DNA from: Bacteroidota bacterium
GTDB taxonomy: Bacteria > Bacteroidota > Ignavibacteria > Kryptoniales > JAKASW01
Assembly (NCBI GenBank): GCA_021789975.1
Contig: JAJYIT010000040.1
Location: 1-38,523, forward strand
Direction: 5' to 3'
DNA length: 38,523 bases
Shown here piece after piece: positions 26,819-35,470 of the stretch. Each line of letters begins with the position of its first letter. Positions within the stretch are counted from its first letter, which is position 1. Under the pieces are notes generated by a model. The model saw only the letters and a program-made list of their open reading frames with translations, ran no database searches and was not told where the DNA came from. The position numbers and the translations under genes were made by a program.

Positions 26819-27586
26819 ATGAAAAGGTTATCAATACTGTTAGTTCTCGCGACAGTTTTCGCGATTTCCTCCGTGGCTTCTGCACAAGAGGAAAAAATGA
26901 AATATGACGAATGGCAGCAGCAGATTGCTATGTACACTGCGCAGCGCGATTCGTTGAAAAATGTTCTTAGTCAACTCAATACCAACATAGCAGATCTAAA
27001 GAGCCAACTCGCAGGTCTGGACCAGCAGTACCAATCCGAAATGCAGAAGTATCTCGGAATGTTGCACGCGACAGAAGCTGACATGCAATCGTTTGACAAG
27101 TCCTTGAGCGACCTTACAAACCAGATGAACAATTATATGTCAATGTCTGACCAGGATTTATGTTCGCATGCGGCAGAGGTGAAAGCCGCAGGAGCTGAGA
27201 TTGATTCGCTGAAGGCCATGCGACTTGCCCTCGCGGCAGAATTTTACGACAGGATGCAGACGCTTGAGAATGACTACTCGCAGGTCTCTGCCAGGGTTGC
27301 CAACTGCTCGCAGGTTGCTACATACACTGTCGGAACCTGGGCAAGGAACAGAGATTGTCTCTGGAACATCGCCAAGAAGGAGACCATTTACAACGATCCT
27401 TGGAAATGGCCGAAGATTTACGTTGCTAACCGTGACCAGATTAAGAACCCGGATCTAATTTATCCGAAGGAAGTGTTGAAGATACCTGTAAACGCTCCTC
27501 TTAACCAGGAAGAAAAAGCGGCGGCAAGAGCTTACTACGCAAAGAAAGCTCGCATGAAGGCGGCTGCCGGATCTACAGGTTCTTAA
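26819..27586 (+). CDS. Secreted coiled-coil protein with C-terminal LysM domain
   Basis: A 255-residue periplasmic protein. A signal peptide ends SVASAQ near residue 22. Residues 25-165 form a long coiled coil (RDSLKNVLSQLNTNIADLKSQ and similar). A LysM domain at about 175-225 begins YTVGTW, continues DCLWNIAKK and PWKWPKIYVANRDQI, and ends LIYPKEVLKIP. LysM domains bind N-acetylglucosamine in peptidoglycan. The basic, Ala-rich tail (AAARAYYAKKARMKAAAG) may be flexible. It is co-transcribed with the coiled-coil lipoprotein and ends at a strong terminator. Together they look like a two-part outer-membrane-to-cell-wall link, one half lipid-anchored and the other wall-bound. The interaction is a hypothesis. 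Confidence 0.9.
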   Translation: MKRLSILLVLATVFAISSVASAQEEKMKYDEWQQQIAMYTAQRDSLKNVLSQLNTNIADLKSQLAGLDQQYQSEMQKYLGMLHATEADMQSFDKSLSDLTNQMNNYMSMSDQDLCSHAAEVKAAGAEIDSLKAMRLALAAEFYDRMQTLENDYSQVSARVANCSQVATYTVGTWARNRDCLWNIAKKETIYNDPWKWPKIYVANRDQIKNPDLIYPKEVLKIPVNAPLNQEEKAAARAYYAKKARMKAAAGSTGS

Positions 27587-27636
27587 CCCGACTCTTCGAA
27601 GTTAGGATCTACACGAGAAGATCAGTCTTTTCCAAC

Positions 27637-27683
27637 AGCGCTCCTGTCTCAACTAAGTTTGGGAAGGAGCGCTTTCTTATTTT
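27637..27683 (+). terminator. Intrinsic terminator after the LysM gene
   Basis: AGCGCTCCT (27637-27645) pairs perfectly with AGGAGCGCT (27665-27673) over 9 bp. The loop is 19 nt, with some further weak pairing, and the stem is followed by TTCTTATTTT. It closes the lipoprotein-LysM unit just before phoH. Confidence 0.85.
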
Positions 27684-27707
27684 CCCTACAGCATCCTCAA
27701 TCCCCAC

Positions 27708-28673
27708 ATGGATTTAGTCGAAAAGCGAATCAAGATCGACGGGGTTGACCCGCTTTCGCTCCTCGGAATAAATGACTCTAACCTTCAGATAATCACCGAC
27801 AGGTTTGACGCAAATATCGTCGTCCGCGGCGACAATATACTTATCAGAGCCGGGGAAGATGAGGCTGTTCGCATTGAGAAAGTTTTCAAAGAGCTTATGT
27901 ACATTCTCGATCGCACGGGAATTCTGAAACCTGACGATGTTGTGACCGTTGTGGAGTTGATCTCGGGGGAAAGTGCGGAGGGTGAACAGGCGGATAGGGA
28001 CATCATAGTCCTCTCTGCAAAAAACGATCTGATAAAGCCAAAAACCCCGGGGCAGCGACAGCTCGTAAGAGCTGTCAGGAGAAATGATGTTGTTTTTGCC
28101 GTTGGACCGGCGGGTACCGGCAAGACTTATTTAGCCGTCGCTATGGCGGTCGCGGCTCTCAGAAACAAGGAAGTTCAGAAGATAGTCCTTACTCGCCCCG
28201 CGGTTGAAGCAGGCGAAAGCCTCGGGTTCCTTCCCGGAGATCTTAAGGAAAAGGTCGTACCGTATCTCCGTCCGCTTTACGATGCTCTTGATGACATGCT
28301 TCCCCAAGACAAATTGAAATTGTACGTTGAAAAGAACGCGATAGAGATGGCGCCGCTGGCATACATGAGAGGTAGAACTCTCGGCCATTCGTTCGTAATA
28401 CTTGACGAGGCACAAAACGCATCCAGTATGCAGATGAAGATGTTTCTTACGAGGCTAGGTCTCAACTCGAAGGCGATTATCACCGGCGACATCACTCAGA
28501 TCGATCTGCCCCAGAAAAGTCTCAGCGGACTGGTTGAGATTCAGAAGGTGCTGAAGAATGTTCAGGGGGTCAGCTTTGTTTTCCTCGACAAGACTGACGT
28601 GGTGCGTCACAAACTCGTTAAAGACATAATCGACGCATATGAGAGGTACAACACTTGGGACGGTAAGGACTGA
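27708..28673 (+). CDS. phoH: PhoH-like ATPase
   Basis: A 321-residue P-loop protein. An N-terminal region (about 15-70) resembles a small KH-like RNA-binding segment, as in other PhoH proteins. The Walker A motif is GPAGTGKT at 133-140 (K139), and Walker B is VILDEAQNAS with D233 and E234. GDITQIDLP and later sensor segments are in the family order. PhoH/PhoL proteins are ATPases linked to RNA metabolism, often encoded beside ybeY; no ybeY is adjacent here. The gene lies 34 nt after a terminator, and the short gap shows no clear promoter or ribosome site, so its transcription start is uncertain. Confidence 0.94.
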   Translation: MDLVEKRIKIDGVDPLSLLGINDSNLQIITDRFDANIVVRGDNILIRAGEDEAVRIEKVFKELMYILDRTGILKPDDVVTVVELISGESAEGEQADRDIIVLSAKNDLIKPKTPGQRQLVRAVRRNDVVFAVGPAGTGKTYLAVAMAVAALRNKEVQKIVLTRPAVEAGESLGFLPGDLKEKVVPYLRPLYDALDDMLPQDKLKLYVEKNAIEMAPLAYMRGRTLGHSFVILDEAQNASSMQMKMFLTRLGLNSKAIITGDITQIDLPQKSLSGLVEIQKVLKNVQGVSFVFLDKTDVVRHKLVKDIIDAYERYNTWDGKD

Positions 28674-28707
28674 GAAGTCCATACCTCTTCCAACTTCATG
28701 TCCAGGT

Positions 28708-28735
28708 TTGATCAGGGATCTTTGACAGGTAAATT
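28708..28735 (+). promoter_or_regulatory. Possible promoter of the polysaccharide operon
   Basis: TTGATC (28708-28713), a 16-nt spacer, then TAAATT (28730-28735), leaving 15 nt to the ATG at 28751. The match is moderate and the leader would be very short. Confidence 0.3.
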
Positions 28736-28750
28736 CTAGGGCTTGACGCT

Positions 28751-31700
28751 ATGATTCAGAGGCTTATACTCGCAACTTTGATGTTGGTTGGTGCCAGAGC
28801 GGTAGCTGGTAATCGGGTTCTGATCGTTTACGAGGGTAAGGATAGTCAAACCAATCCTGCGAAAGGGGACGCGCTTCAATTATTTCAACTACTTGGACAT
28901 TTCGATCTTCAGAAAACGCTCGTTCCCGATAGCCAGTACAAAACAGGCGAGTGCAACAGCTTCGACTTTGTCTTTTACACCGGTTTCACCAATGCGTGCC
29001 AACCACCCGACCGGTTTTTGGATGACATTTACAGCTACAGAGGAACGATCGTCTGGCTAAACACCGGGATTATTGCTCTCAACTCTCGGCATAATTTGTT
29101 GAAGAAATACGGTTTTATTCCTGAAAGGTACGACTCTACCGCAGGTTTTGATGCGGTAGTTGCTACGGATAGAAATTTCCGCTTCACTAAAGGTGACAAC
29201 TATCTTACCATAATGTCAATCAGAGACAGGGCGAAAGTTGAAGTCCTTGCCAACGCGGTAGCACCTGCTCATCTGGTTTCTCCGTATGCCATTCATTCGG
29301 GTAACCTTTACGTGTTTGGAGATTCACCGTTCTCATATGTGAGCACAACCGACCGGTATATCTTCTTTGCGGAAAAGCTGCACGATATCCTTGGACAGGA
29401 ACACAAGGAGTTTCATCCGGCGCTAATCAGAATAGAGGATGTCGATCCCACCGAGGATCCCAACAGCATTCGAAAGATCGCGGACTTACTGCATGGAGAG
29501 GGCGTCCCTTTTCTTGTTGCTGTTGTTCCCCTGTATGTGGATCCCGGCAACAATGTGAGGATCGCGCTTTCAGACAAGCCCGACATGGTGGACGCTCTGC
29601 GGTACGCCGAGCAGCATGGCGGAACTATTGTTATGCACGGAGTCACCCATCAGTACCATGGGGTTACTACTAACGACTACGAGTTTTGGGATGGGGCTGC
29701 GAACAAGCCGATCACGAACGACAATGCCGCATACGTTCAACAGAAACTGGAAATCGGAGTACAGGAGTTGATGCGGAATGGAATTTATCCTGTCGCCTGG
29801 GAGACTCCTCACTACGGCGCATCTGAAATCGACTACGCTGCTATCGGCAAAGTCTTTTCGACTGTGGTTGAGCAACGGATGCTGATGAACGATCTTAATT
29901 ACAGTCAATTCTTCCCTTATGAGATCAAGAAAGACATGTTCGGTGAGAAGATCATCCCTGAGAACCTCGGTTACGTCCCGCTCGGAAGTAATCAGGAAGA
30001 GGAACAAGCAGTGAAGGACATAATTGAGGGTGCGAGGATTAATCTTTATGTCCGTGATGGCTATGCCACGGCGTTCTTTCATCCGTTTATGCCGATCCAC
30101 CTGTTGAAGGAAATAGTAGAAGGCATAAAAGGACTGGGGTATACATTTGTGAGTCTGCGGGACCAGAACAATCTGGTGAAATTGCCCGACAGGGCCATTG
30201 TAACGGGAAAAGAGTCGTTTAGCATATCGCTCGAGGATCAGTATCTGAAAGAAGTATACCTCGACGGTAACGGAACTCAGGTCCGAAGGGATATAACTCC
30301 GGGACGCCTGACTGCCACCGTTAATCGAAACATAAAGCTGAAACAGGGTTGGATTTATGCAGCAGAGCCCATCGAGTATCGTGCAAAAGAGTTGACAGCT
30401 TTCGACAAGCTTGGAATTGCAATCAAGAATTTCTGGAAAGGGATCTTCCCGGAGAAGAAAACTGTGGTGCCTGCGCGAGCTGCGATAGTTTGGGATTCGA
30501 CCGCGAGAGGAAGTCCGAGGTTGGACCAGGAAAGCTTCTATGAGACGCTGCGTAGCGTCGGCATACCGACGGACACGCTCGCATTCGCTGACCTCGGAAA
30601 TATCGGTGAGTACAATCTCCTCATCGTACCATATTATGCCGCTGAAAATCTGCCTGACTCTCTCTACGAAGTCATTGAAAAGTATATCACGGACGGCGGG
30701 CACCTTATAACCGATTTGCAGAATCCGCTGGATATTGATCTTGGGGTGCAGTTCAGCAAGAATGTCATGAGGGTTGAAAAGATTAGAGATAGACTTTTTC
30801 CTGAGGAGCTTCTGACCTGGAGTACTTTTGAGACGGTTCACCGGATTGATATTCAGGAGAATGACAAGGTTATTTGCACCAATGACCTGAACGACGCCGC
30901 AGTTGTGTTCGAGCGTAGATATGGCAAAGGCGGATTCATCTGTTTGAGTGCCAGGTTTGACCCGGTGACGGGAGCGGGATACGGCAGGTTCCCCTATTTA
31001 GTAGACTGGATCAAAACTTACTTCGGTCTGTACCCAATTCTCGGGAGAAGCGACCTGGAGATGTACTTTGATCCGGGGCTTGAGAAGAATACCAGCATCG
31101 AAGTACTTGTGCAGAACTGGGCAAAGAAAGGAATTCGCATCATCGACGCCGCAGGATGGCACGAATACCCCAAGTACACGTACGACTATGACCGCCTCAT
31201 CAGACTTTGTCACGCATATGGAATCAAGGTCTATGCTTGGCTTGAGCCCCCTCAAATCAGCAAGAAGTTTTATGACGATCACCCCCAATGGCGGGAGAAG
31301 AACTACAGAGACAAGGATGTAACCCCTGATTGGAGATATCCGGTAGCATTGACTGATACCGCATGCATGAACGCCGCTACATCGTGGGTAGACAAGTTCT
31401 TGACGTCTCACGATTGGGACGGCGTAAACATAGCGGAGATATATTTTGGGGGGGAAGGTGCCCCGAGAGACCCGCGGCTTCTGACGCCTTTCCATCCCAG
31501 TGCCAGGGCTCTGTTCAAGAAAGAGTACGGATTCGATCCTGCCCAGCTTTTCCAACAGGACTCACCGCACTACTACGAGACCTCCCCGCAAGATTGGAAA
31601 ACGTTTCTCAATTTCCGGGCGAATTTGGTCACCCAATTCACTTCTCATTTTCTTTCGATCGCGACGCAGTCGTTCAACAACAAACCGGGAGCCAAAATCA

Positions 31701-32677
31701 TACTTACCGTTCTCGATCAGAAGACCTTTCCGGCCCTGCGCAGTTCCATAGGTGTGGACATCAACCAAATTCTGAAGTTGAAGAAGGACTATAATTTCAG
31801 CCTTCAGGTAGAAGACCCGCAGACAAGTTGGAATTCTGACCCAAGGCGGTACATTTCGATCGGCAATTCATATAAGGAGTTGTTGGGGCCTGATTCGTCT
31901 GAACTAATGCTCGATTTGAATATTCTCGCGTTTCGCCAGCCTGGTAACACGGGAGTCTTTCCAACGTTAGTCCCGACGGGTACAGAATCGTATCTTCTAG
32001 TCAACTCGGCTGCAAAGGCATCTTCCGGAGTTTCGATCTATTCGGAAGCAACGGCTTTGCCGCAGGATGTCGCAGATTTTCCCTACTCATTGGCCGCCGG
32101 AGCGGAGGTTGAAATCATACCGAATGGATTCAGGACTTACGCACCTTATTCAACGTTCATCCGGCTCAGCGACGACGTGGCGCAGATTTCGATTGACGGG
32201 CAGATCGTTTATCCTTATCAGCCCGGTCGTTTCTCAATCCCAGCGGGCGATCACTCGATCGAAATTGTGAAAACGGATGTAAATCCTTTCGAGAGCGGCA
32301 TTATGCAGTCGCACATTGAATATGCTTCATGCAATATACTTTCCGAGCGAACTTTTCAGCGCGGTGTAGAGTTCACATATAGCTCTCTGACGAGGTGCGC
32401 TGTCTCGTTCAGCAAAATGCCGTTTGCGGTTTTTGTGGATGACCATGAGATCGGTTTTTCTGTGGCGCGTGAAGAACAACACTATGGAATAATCCTTCCC
32501 CCGGGGCAGCACAAGGCACTTGTTGTTCTTGAAAGTGCGGTGTCATACGGCATCGATATGACAAGTCTCTGGTCGTCGGCATTAATTGCCATATTCGGAT
32601 CAGTCGCCGGCGGTCTCCTTATTGTCTTGTACGTCGTTTTGAAATTGAGAAAAAGAGGGGCTGTCGCGCGTGTATAA
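28751..32677 (+). CDS. Exported DUF2334 deacetylase-like and glycoside-hydrolase-like multidomain protein
   Basis: A 1308-residue membrane-anchored protein. Order: signal peptide (1-20); an N-terminal alpha/beta region (20-215); a DUF2334/CE4-like domain (about 220-500) with metal motifs RIEDVD (D230, D232), HGVTH (H296, H300) and WETPHYG (from W350); a Rossmann or ThuA/glutamine-amidotransferase-like domain (about 575-765); a TIM-barrel glycoside-hydrolase-like domain (about 771-1120) resembling GHL10/DUF187 proteins, with IKVYAWLEPP and WDGVNIAEIYFGG, where E896 is a candidate acid residue; beta domains; and a C-terminal membrane helix near 1275-1300 ending in RKRG. A deacetylase and a hydrolase joined in one exported chain recall PgaB and PelA, but the domain families and order differ. 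The next gene overlaps it by 8 nt and encodes a polysaccharide synthase-like enzyme. The substrate is unknown. Confidence 0.85.
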   Translation: MIQRLILATLMLVGARAVAGNRVLIVYEGKDSQTNPAKGDALQLFQLLGHFDLQKTLVPDSQYKTGECNSFDFVFYTGFTNACQPPDRFLDDIYSYRGTIVWLNTGIIALNSRHNLLKKYGFIPERYDSTAGFDAVVATDRNFRFTKGDNYLTIMSIRDRAKVEVLANAVAPAHLVSPYAIHSGNLYVFGDSPFSYVSTTDRYIFFAEKLHDILGQEHKEFHPALIRIEDVDPTEDPNSIRKIADLLHGEGVPFLVAVVPLYVDPGNNVRIALSDKPDMVDALRYAEQHGGTIVMHGVTHQYHGVTTNDYEFWDGAANKPITNDNAAYVQQKLEIGVQELMRNGIYPVAWETPHYGASEIDYAAIGKVFSTVVEQRMLMNDLNYSQFFPYEIKKDMFGEKIIPENLGYVPLGSNQEEEQAVKDIIEGARINLYVRDGYATAFFHPFMPIHLLKEIVEGIKGLGYTFVSLRDQNNLVKLPDRAIVTGKESFSISLEDQYLKEVYLDGNGTQVRRDITPGRLTATVNRNIKLKQGWIYAAEPIEYRAKELTAFDKLGIAIKNFWKGIFPEKKTVVPARAAIVWDSTARGSPRLDQESFYETLRSVGIPTDTLAFADLGNIGEYNLLIVPYYAAENLPDSLYEVIEKYITDGGHLITDLQNPLDIDLGVQFSKNVMRVEKIRDRLFPEELLTWSTFETVHRIDIQENDKVICTNDLNDAAVVFERRYGKGGFICLSARFDPVTGAGYGRFPYLVDWIKTYFGLYPILGRSDLEMYFDPGLEKNTSIEVLVQNWAKKGIRIIDAAGWHEYPKYTYDYDRLIRLCHAYGIKVYAWLEPPQISKKFYDDHPQWREKNYRDKDVTPDWRYPVALTDTACMNAATSWVDKFLTSHDWDGVNIAEIYFGGEGAPRDPRLLTPFHPSARALFKKEYGFDPAQLFQQDSPHYYETSPQDWKTFLNFRANLVTQFTSHFLSIATQSFNNKPGAKIILTVLDQKTFPALRSSIGVDINQILKLKKDYNFSLQVEDPQTSWNSDPRRYISIGNSYKELLGPDSSELMLDLNILAFRQPGNTGVFPTLVPTGTESYLLVNSAAKASSGVSIYSEATALPQDVADFPYSLAAGAEVEIIPNGFRTYAPYSTFIRLSDDVAQISIDGQIVYPYQPGRFSIPAGDHSIEIVKTDVNPFESGIMQSHIEYASCNILSERTFQRGVEFTYSSLTRCAVSFSKMPFAVFVDDHEIGFSVAREEQHYGIILPPGQHKALVVLESAVSYGIDMTSLWSSALIAIFGSVAGGLLIVLYVVLKLRKRGAVARV

Positions 32678-33959
32678 TTTCGTTACCACACTCCTGGGTG
32701 CTCTCTTCGTTTTGTCTGTTATACTCATTTGGTTTATGATCGCTTACCAGCTCGTACTTACAGTTGCGGGATTCTTCCATAACTGGGGATCGGCTAAGGA
32801 GAAAAGAGAGATCGATGGCATGACGCACCTTGAATATCCGACTGTGTGCGTTTTGATCCCGGCGCATAACGAAGAGACTGTCATCAGAGGAACCGTGGAA
32901 GCGATGATGGCTTTTGACTACCCACACGACAAGCTGGAAATACTTGTGATAAATGACGGATCGTCGGATAACACCGGACCGATCGTTGAAGATCTGGGAA
33001 GTAGAGATGGTAGAGTTAGGTGCTACAATGTTCCCAAGGGTGAGGGAGGAAAAGGGAAGTCTCGTGCACTAAATCTCGGTTTGAAACAGACCAATGCGGA
33101 GGTAATTGCGATTTACGACGCAGATAATCAACCTCTGCCTGATGCGTTGAAATATCTCGTGGCTGAATTGTTGATCCATCCGGATCTGGGTGCCGTGCTG
33201 GGAAATTTCAGGACAATCAACAGAGATCGTACCTGGCTTACAAGATTCATCAGCATTGAAACGATGAGCTTCCAGGCAATACTTCAAGCCGGGAGATGGG
33301 CGCTATTCAAAGTCTCGACACTTCCCGGGACTAATTTTGTGATCTGGAAAAGCCTGGTGGATGACCTGCATGGCTGGGACGAAGATGCGATTACCGAAGA
33401 CTCTGAATTGAGCATCCGAATTTACATGCGAGGATATAAAATAAAATACATCCCCTTCGCGGTGACACTTGAGCAGGAACCCGAAACGATGTCCGTCTGG
33501 ACAAAGCAGCGGACAAGGTGGGTTAGGGGGAACAATTATGTGGTGACGAAGTTCTTCAAGGAGATTCCCCAATTCAAGAATAAGTTTCTCGCTTTCGAAG
33601 TCCTTTACCTTCTCTTGCTGTATTACATCTTCCTGATCGCCATTGGCGTGAGCGATTTGATATTCATCCTGAGTGTAAGTCAATTGATAGCTATTCCGCT
33701 GCCCGGCCCATACACTGCTGTTTGGATCCTCGCGGTAATTTTGTTCTGTTTCGAGATATTCCTGGTTTTGTCATACGAAGGTATGGACTCATTTAAGAAT
33801 TTCGTCATGGCCTTCTTAATGTATTTTACTTACTGTCAGTTCTGGATCTATGTCGTGGGCAGGGGGATTTACCTCGACTACATAAAGCGAGAGAAACGAA
33901 CCTGGACAAAGACGGTCAGGTTCAAACTGGGAGAACAGGCGGAGAAATCGTCCGGATGA
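32670..33959 (+). CDS. Membrane family 2 glycosyltransferase (PgaC/BcsA-like processive synthase)
   Basis: A 429-residue enzyme, close to PgaC in length. One N-terminal membrane helix (about 5-30), a cytoplasmic GT2 domain (50-300), and three or four C-terminal membrane helices. The catalytic set of processive synthases is complete: VLIPAHNE and VINDGSSD for the nucleotide sugar, D150-A-D152 for metal, T-E243-D244 with the base, and Q280-R-T-R-W284 at the polymer-binding site. Such enzymes polymerise a sugar on the cytoplasmic face and push the chain through the membrane. No PilZ domain is present, so direct c-di-GMP control is not evident. The start is GTG with AGAGGGG about 9 nt upstream; it overlaps the deacetylase-like gene, and its stop overlaps the next start (ATGA). 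Confidence 0.94.
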   Translation: MYNFVTTLLGALFVLSVILIWFMIAYQLVLTVAGFFHNWGSAKEKREIDGMTHLEYPTVCVLIPAHNEETVIRGTVEAMMAFDYPHDKLEILVINDGSSDNTGPIVEDLGSRDGRVRCYNVPKGEGGKGKSRALNLGLKQTNAEVIAIYDADNQPLPDALKYLVAELLIHPDLGAVLGNFRTINRDRTWLTRFISIETMSFQAILQAGRWALFKVSTLPGTNFVIWKSLVDDLHGWDEDAITEDSELSIRIYMRGYKIKYIPFAVTLEQEPETMSVWTKQRTRWVRGNNYVVTKFFKEIPQFKNKFLAFEVLYLLLLYYIFLIAIGVSDLIFILSVSQLIAIPLPGPYTAVWILAVILFCFEIFLVLSYEGMDSFKNFVMAFLMYFTYCQFWIYVVGRGIYLDYIKREKRTWTKTVRFKLGEQAEKSSG

Positions 33960-35212
33960 CGAGGTCCGTATTCTTGTCACTTCTTTTCATCGTGTCCCAA
34001 GCTTCGGCACAGGTTGCATCTTCGATTAACCTGACATATGCGCGAGAATCCAATGTCCTCGGAAACTACGCCGAGATTCCAGATGATTACCTGTCGGCAG
34101 ATTTTTACCTTGATGATTTCACCGGGTGGGATTATTCGAGCCTGGATGTGAGCTATGATGGTACATTATCGAGCTATAATTCCTTTCCGGAACAGGACAA
34201 TTGGGTGCATAACTTCGCGGCTGAATATCGGATACAGTTGACCCGGCCGGATGCCGATAGTGTCCCAGCGGAAGACTCAGATCAGTCAGGAGGTAGTGAT
34301 TCCTTGCAGACCTTCCTTACGCTTGGAGGATTAATCACGAGGACCCTGCCTCACTCGGGCGAATTCCAGCTATACCAAAATTTTGTAAGCGGCGGCTCAG
34401 CCTTCCTCCGACTGCCGGTAGGCCGCAGCGCAGTTCTCCGTTTTGGGTACGTTGTAAACTATACTGGCTTTGATTTTCTGCCTCCTCTTTCGAGCCTTAA
34501 GAATGTCGGGTCGGTCAATTTCTCCGTTCCGGCAGGGAGTGGTGCCACCATCTATGTCGGTGGCGGCTTAGGCAATGAGATGTACTATGGTGTGGACACT
34601 TCCGGCACAGGGGTCCAGAAACTGATAAAGATGCATGGCAACTCCGGCTACAAAGGGAAAGGAAAAGGTGGCGCGCCGAATCCGACCACCTCGTCCAGTA
34701 CATTTCTGCTCACCTCCCCCTCAGTGACCCAGCTTACATACGGAGGCGGAGCCGTTATAGTCTCAGGGAGATGGTCAGCCGATGCCGCCATCATGTTCAG
34801 TAGTAATTTGACAGGCGACGCACGATATATCGACGCAGTCGCGAGGTTTGCCGGTGAAGCGTCTGCGGTCTATGACGATCCATATTCATATCATGGTGGA
34901 GAACTGAAATTAGCGGGCAAGAAAGACTCTCTCATAAATGCGGTTAACGTTGCGCTTGAGTTCACAGGAGCTGTTAAGAACTACGCCAGACCGGCATATG
35001 ATTACACACAAACAATTGAGCTTGCAGATCATAGAAGAGATAGGTATAGCCGCACCTCAGTGACTTTGTCGAGAGTCTTCCGCGTGTCCGGATTTTCTAA
35101 TGATTTTACATTGAGCCTGACTTACAGTCACCTCAGCAACTCTTCCAACGACCAGTACTACAATTTCTTCGACGATATATTCGCAGCTTCGCTCACGGTT
35201 AACCTACTGTGA
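33956..35212 (+). CDS. Putative outer-membrane protein of the polysaccharide operon
   Basis: A 418-residue protein with a signal peptide ending ASAQ near residue 19. The body has alternating strand-like segments with many Tyr, Ser, Asp and Gly residues, a Gly/Lys-rich loop (GNSGYKGKGKGGA) near residue 230, and a hydrophobic last strand (AASLTVNLL). This fits a beta-barrel of the outer membrane, but I recognise no family. It is translationally coupled to the glycosyltransferase gene by a 4-nt overlap. It therefore may be the outer-membrane exit for the polymer, the place taken by PgaA or BcsC in known systems, although it lacks their TPR scaffold. The role is inference. Confidence 0.75.
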   Translation: MTRSVFLSLLFIVSQASAQVASSINLTYARESNVLGNYAEIPDDYLSADFYLDDFTGWDYSSLDVSYDGTLSSYNSFPEQDNWVHNFAAEYRIQLTRPDADSVPAEDSDQSGGSDSLQTFLTLGGLITRTLPHSGEFQLYQNFVSGGSAFLRLPVGRSAVLRFGYVVNYTGFDFLPPLSSLKNVGSVNFSVPAGSGATIYVGGGLGNEMYYGVDTSGTGVQKLIKMHGNSGYKGKGKGGAPNPTTSSSTFLLTSPSVTQLTYGGGAVIVSGRWSADAAIMFSSNLTGDARYIDAVARFAGEASAVYDDPYSYHGGELKLAGKKDSLINAVNVALEFTGAVKNYARPAYDYTQTIELADHRRDRYSRTSVTLSRVFRVSGFSNDFTLSLTYSHLSNSSNDQYYNFFDDIFAASLTVNLL

Positions 35213-35241
35213 ACTGAGATAATTCAAGGCTTTATCGATAG

Positions 35242-35427
35242 CACTGTGAACGGGGGGCATTAAGGGCAAAAACGGAAGATCAGCCGGGAGGTTATTCGGT
35301 GACGTTCTCCGCCGAAGACGGGTCCGCCTCTGGCGGAAACGCGAGCCGACTGCCGAGCGGGGTGTATTTCTGCCGGCTTGAAGCAGGGGGCTACTCAGCG
35401 ACCAGGAAAATGCTGCTGCTTAGATAG
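35242..35427 (+). pseudogene. Remnant of a T9SS cargo gene: C-terminal sorting domain only
   Basis: This frame is open for 61 codons after a stop at 35239-35241. It has no ATG before the conserved part and no ribosome site. It reads DQPGGYSVTFSAEDG, then SRLPSGVYFCRLEAGG and ATRKMLLLR followed by a stop. This is the standard type A sorting domain of type IX secretion cargo (PAG.YSV.F....L.SGVY..RL..G....TKKM.L.K). The cargo body is missing; the sequence before 35242 in other frames shows only a short possible piece (STVNGG, 35237-35254) shifted by one frame. It is therefore a decayed or recombined 3' end. The 258-nt gap 35213-35470 holds nothing else I can identify. Confidence 0.72.
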
Positions 35428-35470
35428 CTGCTCTTTTCGACTCTCCTTTCTATTTCTTGCTGAGAGATTT

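Noticed and set aside
29570-30841. A 423-codon open frame on the minus strand
   Set aside because: It lies wholly antisense to the DUF2334/GHL10 gene, has no recognisable motif or signal, and the plus-strand protein has clear domains across the same stretch.
33956-35427. The operon outer-membrane protein extended into the T9SS tail by frameshift
   Set aside because: The barrel-like protein already ends in a plausible last strand at 35212, the tail is in another frame, and 29 bases plus a stop lie between them. An independent remnant is simpler.
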